From Faecalicatena fissicatena (lineage in GTDB: Bacteria; Bacillota; Clostridia; Lachnospirales; Lachnospiraceae): a stretch of 8,935 nt of DNA. The translations under genes were made by a program, and so were the position numbers. Positions 6,511 through 8,935 of this stretch are shown here, in pieces. Numbering within the stretch: the first letter of the stretch is position 1; each line of letters opens with the position of its first letter. The stretch lies in assembly GCA_001028025.1 (NCBI GenBank), contig LDAQ01000166.1, positions 1-8,935 on the forward strand. The letters run 5' to 3'. Below the pieces are notes generated by a model, which saw only the letters and a list, made by a program, of their open reading frames with translations, was not told where the DNA came from and ran no database searches.

Positions 6511-6795
6511 ATGAAATTAGTACCATTAGGTGACAAGATTGTATTAAAACAATTGGAAGCGGAAGAAACAACAAAGTCAGGTATCGTCCTGCCAGGTCAG
6601 GCAAAAGAGAAGCCGCAGGAGGCAGAAGTTATTGCAGTTGGACCTGGTGGAATTATAGACGGAAAAGAAGTAACAATGCAGGTAAAAGTCGGCGATAAAG
6701 TAATCTACTCCAAATATGCAGGTACAGAAGTAGAACTTGAAAAAGAAGAATATATCATTGTTAAGCAGAGCGACATTCTGGCAATTGTTGAATAG
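6511..6795 (+). CDS. groES: Co-chaperonin GroES (Hsp10)
   Basis: The 94-aa protein is the heptameric lid that caps GroEL and shapes the folding chamber. The N-terminus MKLVPLGDKIVLKQ is typical. The mobile loop ETTKSGIVLPG (about 19-29) carries the Ile-Val-Leu tripeptide that docks on GroEL. The roof and C-terminal strands follow: VIAVGPGG, KVGDKVIYSKYAGTEV and EEYIIVKQSDILAIVE. Length is normal and nothing is missing. AAGGAGG (6497-6503) lies 7 nt before the ATG. Expression is controlled by the CIRCE element and promoter directly upstream. groEL follows after 106 nt. Confidence 0.98.
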   Translation: MKLVPLGDKIVLKQLEAEETTKSGIVLPGQAKEKPQEAEVIAVGPGGIIDGKEVTMQVKVGDKVIYSKYAGTEVELEKEEYIIVKQSDILAIVE

Positions 6796-6821
6796 GGTGT
6801 TCGTTAAGGGCTTTATATTTA

Positions 6822-6851
6822 TTGATCATTTAATTTCAGTAAGACTATAAT
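6822..6851 (+). promoter_or_regulatory. Candidate internal promoter between groES and groEL
   Basis: A perfect -10 TATAAT (6846-6851) lies 18 bp after TTGATC (6822-6827), which matches four of six -35 positions. A start near 6858 would give groEL its own leader of about 45 nt. This site has no CIRCE, so it could supply HrcA-independent groEL. It is a sequence match only, in AT-rich spacer where chance matches occur. Confidence 0.4.
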
Positions 6852-6901
6852 AAAGATGAACTTGAAAAAAGAATCTAATCAGATTAAGAGGAGTGACAGA
6901 C

Positions 6902-8527
6902 ATGGCAAAGGAAATTAAACACGGAACAGAAGCCAGAGCAGCATTAGAAAAAGGCGTTAACCAGCTGGCGAATACAGTAAGAGTAACACTGGGACCAAAA
7001 GGAAGAAACGTAGTTCTTGACAAATCATTCGGAGCACCGCTTATTACAAACGATGGTGTGACGATCGCAAAAGAGATCGAACTGGAAGATGGTTTTGAAA
7101 ACATGGGAGCTCAGCTCATTAAAGAAGTTGCTTCCAAGACAAACGATGTAGCTGGAGACGGTACAACAACTGCTACTGTACTTGCACAGGCAATGGTGCA
7201 TGAAGGAATGAAGAACCTGGAAGCAGGCGCTAATCCAATTATTCTGCGTAAAGGTATGAAAAAAGCTACCGATGCGGCAGTGGATGCTATTGCAAAGATG
7301 AGCAGTAAAGTAAAAGACAAAGAGCAGATTGCAAGAGTTGCAGCTGTATCTTCAGGAGATGACTTTGTAGGTCAGATGGTAGCAGATGCTATGGAGAAAG
7401 TTTCCAATGACGGAGTTATCACAATCGAAGAGTCCAAGACAATGATGACAGAGCTGGATTTAGTAGAAGGTATGCAGTTCGATCGTGGATATATTTCCGC
7501 ATACATGGCAACAGATATGGAAAAAATGGAAGCAAAACTGGATGACCCATATATTCTGATTACAGACAAGAAGATCGCCAATATTCAGGACATCCTTCCG
7601 CTGTTAGAGCAGATTGTACAGTCTGGAGCAAGACTTCTTATCATTGCTGAGGATATTGAGGGCGAAGCTCTTACAACACTGATTGTCAATAAACTGCGCG
7701 GAACATTCAACGTAGTAGCAGTAAAAGCACCGGGATATGGTGACAGAAGAAAAGAGATGCTTCAGGATATCGCAATCCTGACAGGCGGACAGGTGATTTC
7801 CGAAGAACTGGGAATGGATCTGAAGGAAGCTACACTGGATCAGCTTGGACGTGCAAAATCCGTAAAAGTTCAGAAAGAGAACACCGTAATCGTTGACGGA
7901 TGCGGAGACAAAAAAGCAATTGAGGACAGAGTTGCTCAGATCAAAAAAGGTATTGAAGAGACAACATCTGATTTTGACAGAGAAAAATTACAGGAAAGAC
8001 TTGCTAAACTGGCTGGCGGCGTAGCAGTTATCCGTGTAGGTGCTGCAACAGAGACAGAGATGAAGGAAGCAAAACTCCGCATGGAAGATGCTCTGAACGC
8101 TACAAGAGCAGCAGTAGAAGAAGGAATCATCGCAGGCGGCGGTTCTGCATACATCCACGCAGCAAAAGAAGTTGAAAAACTGGCTGAGGAACTGGAAGGC
8201 GATGAGAAGACAGGCGCAAAAGTAGTCCTGAAAGCTCTGGAGTCACCACTGTACCACATCGCATCAAACGCAGGTCTTGAGGGAGCTGTTATCATCAATA
8301 AAGTAAGAGAATCCGAACCGGGAGTTGGATTTGACGCTTACAAAGAAGAGTATGTAGACATGGTAAAAGAAGGAATCCTGGATCCTGCAAAAGTTACCAG
8401 AAGTGCATTACAGAATGCAACAAGCGTAGCATCTACACTGCTGACAACAGAATCAGTTGTAGCTACAATCAAAGAAGATGCACCAGCAATGCCAGCCGGA
8501 GCAGGCGGCGGAATGGGTATGATGTAA
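6902..8527 (+). CDS. groEL: Chaperonin GroEL (Hsp60)
   Basis: The 541-aa ATPase subunit forms the double-ring folding machine with GroES. The equatorial domain has VTLGPKGRNVVLDKSFG (about 29-45) and the nucleotide site GDGTTT with Asp86, matching E. coli Asp87. The intermediate domain carries the catalytic Asp396 in MEDALNATRAAVEEGI, matching E. coli Asp398. The apical domain (about 190-375) includes EGMQFDRGYISAYMATD and the KAPGYGDRRK segment. The C-terminus ends in a short glycine/methionine tail, GAGGGMGMM. The start is ATG 6902, giving MAKEIKHG, the usual GroEL N-terminus, with AGAGGAG (6887-6893) 8 nt upstream; an in-frame GTG at 6893 lies in that site and is rejected. All functional residues are present. 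It is co-transcribed with groES under HrcA/CIRCE control, possibly with help from an internal promoter. Confidence 0.99.
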   Translation: MAKEIKHGTEARAALEKGVNQLANTVRVTLGPKGRNVVLDKSFGAPLITNDGVTIAKEIELEDGFENMGAQLIKEVASKTNDVAGDGTTTATVLAQAMVHEGMKNLEAGANPIILRKGMKKATDAAVDAIAKMSSKVKDKEQIARVAAVSSGDDFVGQMVADAMEKVSNDGVITIEESKTMMTELDLVEGMQFDRGYISAYMATDMEKMEAKLDDPYILITDKKIANIQDILPLLEQIVQSGARLLIIAEDIEGEALTTLIVNKLRGTFNVVAVKAPGYGDRRKEMLQDIAILTGGQVISEELGMDLKEATLDQLGRAKSVKVQKENTVIVDGCGDKKAIEDRVAQIKKGIEETTSDFDREKLQERLAKLAGGVAVIRVGAATETEMKEAKLRMEDALNATRAAVEEGIIAGGGSAYIHAAKEVEKLAEELEGDEKTGAKVVLKALESPLYHIASNAGLEGAVIINKVRESEPGVGFDAYKEEYVDMVKEGILDPAKVTRSALQNATSVASTLLTTESVVATIKEDAPAMPAGAGGGMGMM

Positions 8528-8862
8528 TTTTGGAAACGGGACTTGGGCGGCGAAGGGGCCGCCGGCCATTTCGCTGACCGCTCCCGGCAGGCTTTGCGCA
8601 TCAAGGCGGAAGAAAACCCGTTTTGGTGGGGGATTATGGCGGGGGGAGGCGGATTGTACTGGATGACAGTGTCGCTTAACCTCCTGATCTGAATGAAAGA
8701 TTAGTTTTGGCAGTTCCGTCCGCAGCTCCGGCCGGAATCCTCTCCCGGGGAAAGTTTCTTGCCGACTTGATGAGACTAGCAGGGAAGGAGGCGGACAGGG
8801 GAAGTGGGCGGATGCATCCAGGAGGGCGGGATAAGCGGCTTCAATAAAATTTCAGATAAAAT
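8528..8862. other. GC-rich non-coding region downstream of groEL
   Basis: No supported gene lies here. The region is richer in GC than groEL and strongly G-skewed on the + strand beyond about 8625, with runs of 5 and 6 G at 8627-8646. GGCGGA occurs at 8605, 8648, 8790 and 8807, twice as GGAGGCGGA (8645-8653 and 8787-8795). GGATGCATCC (8810-8819) is a perfect palindrome. No tRNA, riboswitch or transposase signature was recognised. Its sharp change in composition suggests an inserted or dispersed extragenic element, which cannot be confirmed here. Confidence 0.45.
8534..8624 (+). terminator. Possible complex terminator after groEL
   Basis: AAACGGG (8534-8540) can pair with CCCGTTT (8617-8623), and CTTG (8542-8545) with CAAG (8602-8605), enclosing a GGCGGC/GCCGCC hairpin (8546-8551 with 8558-8563) and a GCCGG/CCGGC stem (8561-8565 with 8584-8588) that would compete with it. 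Only TTTT follows the outer stem, and the loop is long, so this is not a textbook intrinsic terminator. It is the best termination or 3'-end protection candidate seen for groESL. Confidence 0.3.
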
Positions 8863-8905
8863 GCAGACCATTTCCCGAACCACAAGTTCGGGAAATGAGC
8901 AGACC
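8863..8905. repeat. Perfect 12-bp inverted repeat flanked by 7-bp direct repeats
   Basis: CATTTCCCGAAC (8869-8880) and GTTCGGGAAATG (8886-8897) are perfect reverse complements with a 5-base loop, CACAA. GCAGACC occurs on both sides (8863-8869, overlapping the stem by one base, and 8899-8905). There is no T-run on the + strand. On the - strand a loose T-rich stretch begins about 7 bases beyond the stem, so it might terminate a gene entering from the right on the - strand. It could equally be a small palindromic repeat element. Confidence 0.6.
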
Positions 8906-8935
8906 CGCAGGAAAAGGTAGTGTAACCAATTCTGT

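Noticed and set aside
6893..6901. GTG at 6893 as an earlier groEL start (adding MTD)
   Set aside because: The GTG overlaps the ribosome binding site; ATG 6902 gives the standard MAKE N-terminus with ideal spacing.
8338..8604. Open frame of 88 codons on the - strand over the groEL end
   Set aside because: Most of it is the complement of groEL, it has low-complexity Ala/Pro/Ser composition, and no domain is seen.
8804..8920. Short GTG-started frame of 38 codons at the right edge
   Set aside because: The nearest good ribosome binding site (8785-8791) is 12 nt away, the frame contains the perfect palindrome, and the peptide matches nothing I know. A decayed gene fragment is possible but unsupported.

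Overview
The window looks like chromosomal DNA of a low-to-moderate GC Gram-positive anaerobe, most likely a Lachnospiraceae/Clostridium cluster XIVa-type member of the Clostridia. The evidence is a CodY regulator (restricted to Bacillota), a CIRCE operator in front of groES-groEL, strong AGGAGG-type ribosome binding sites, SigA-like promoters, and the order dprA-topA-codY, which resembles the smf-topA-...-codY block of Bacillus subtilis. Species cannot be named from the sequence alone.

Layout, all genes on the + strand. (1) Bases 1-282 are non-coding: a perfect 18-base hairpin at the left edge, then a near-consensus promoter (TTGACA-N17-TATGAT) and a leader of about 95 nt with two small hairpins and a long T-rich run. 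(2) Bases 283-5011 hold comM/yifB, dprA and topA, only 4 and 36 nt apart and apparently one operon for DNA processing and topology. (3) codY (5108-5887) follows after 96 nt that contain tandem 10-base repeats, and it ends at a convincing intrinsic terminator. (4) A 108-aa unrecognised, probably beta-rich protein lies at 6029-6355. (5) The groES-groEL heat-shock operon has a promoter carrying a perfect CIRCE plus an extra half-site and a second inverted repeat. The 106-nt groES-groEL gap has a candidate internal promoter. (6) About 410 non-coding, GC-rich, G-skewed bases follow groEL, ending in a perfect 12-bp inverted repeat flanked by 7-bp direct repeats.

Functionally this is a core housekeeping segment: DNA uptake/recombination helpers (ComM, DprA), supercoil relaxation (TopA), nutrient-responsive global repression (CodY) and protein folding (GroES/GroEL). 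I found no mobile element, CRISPR array, tRNA or rRNA, and no sign of a new multi-gene system. The points worth a second look are regulatory: the layered groE control region, the possible CIRCE-independent groEL promoter, the phased repeats before codY, an effector-binding region of CodY that does not match the B. subtilis isoleucine pocket, the comM leader, and the structured sequence after groEL.
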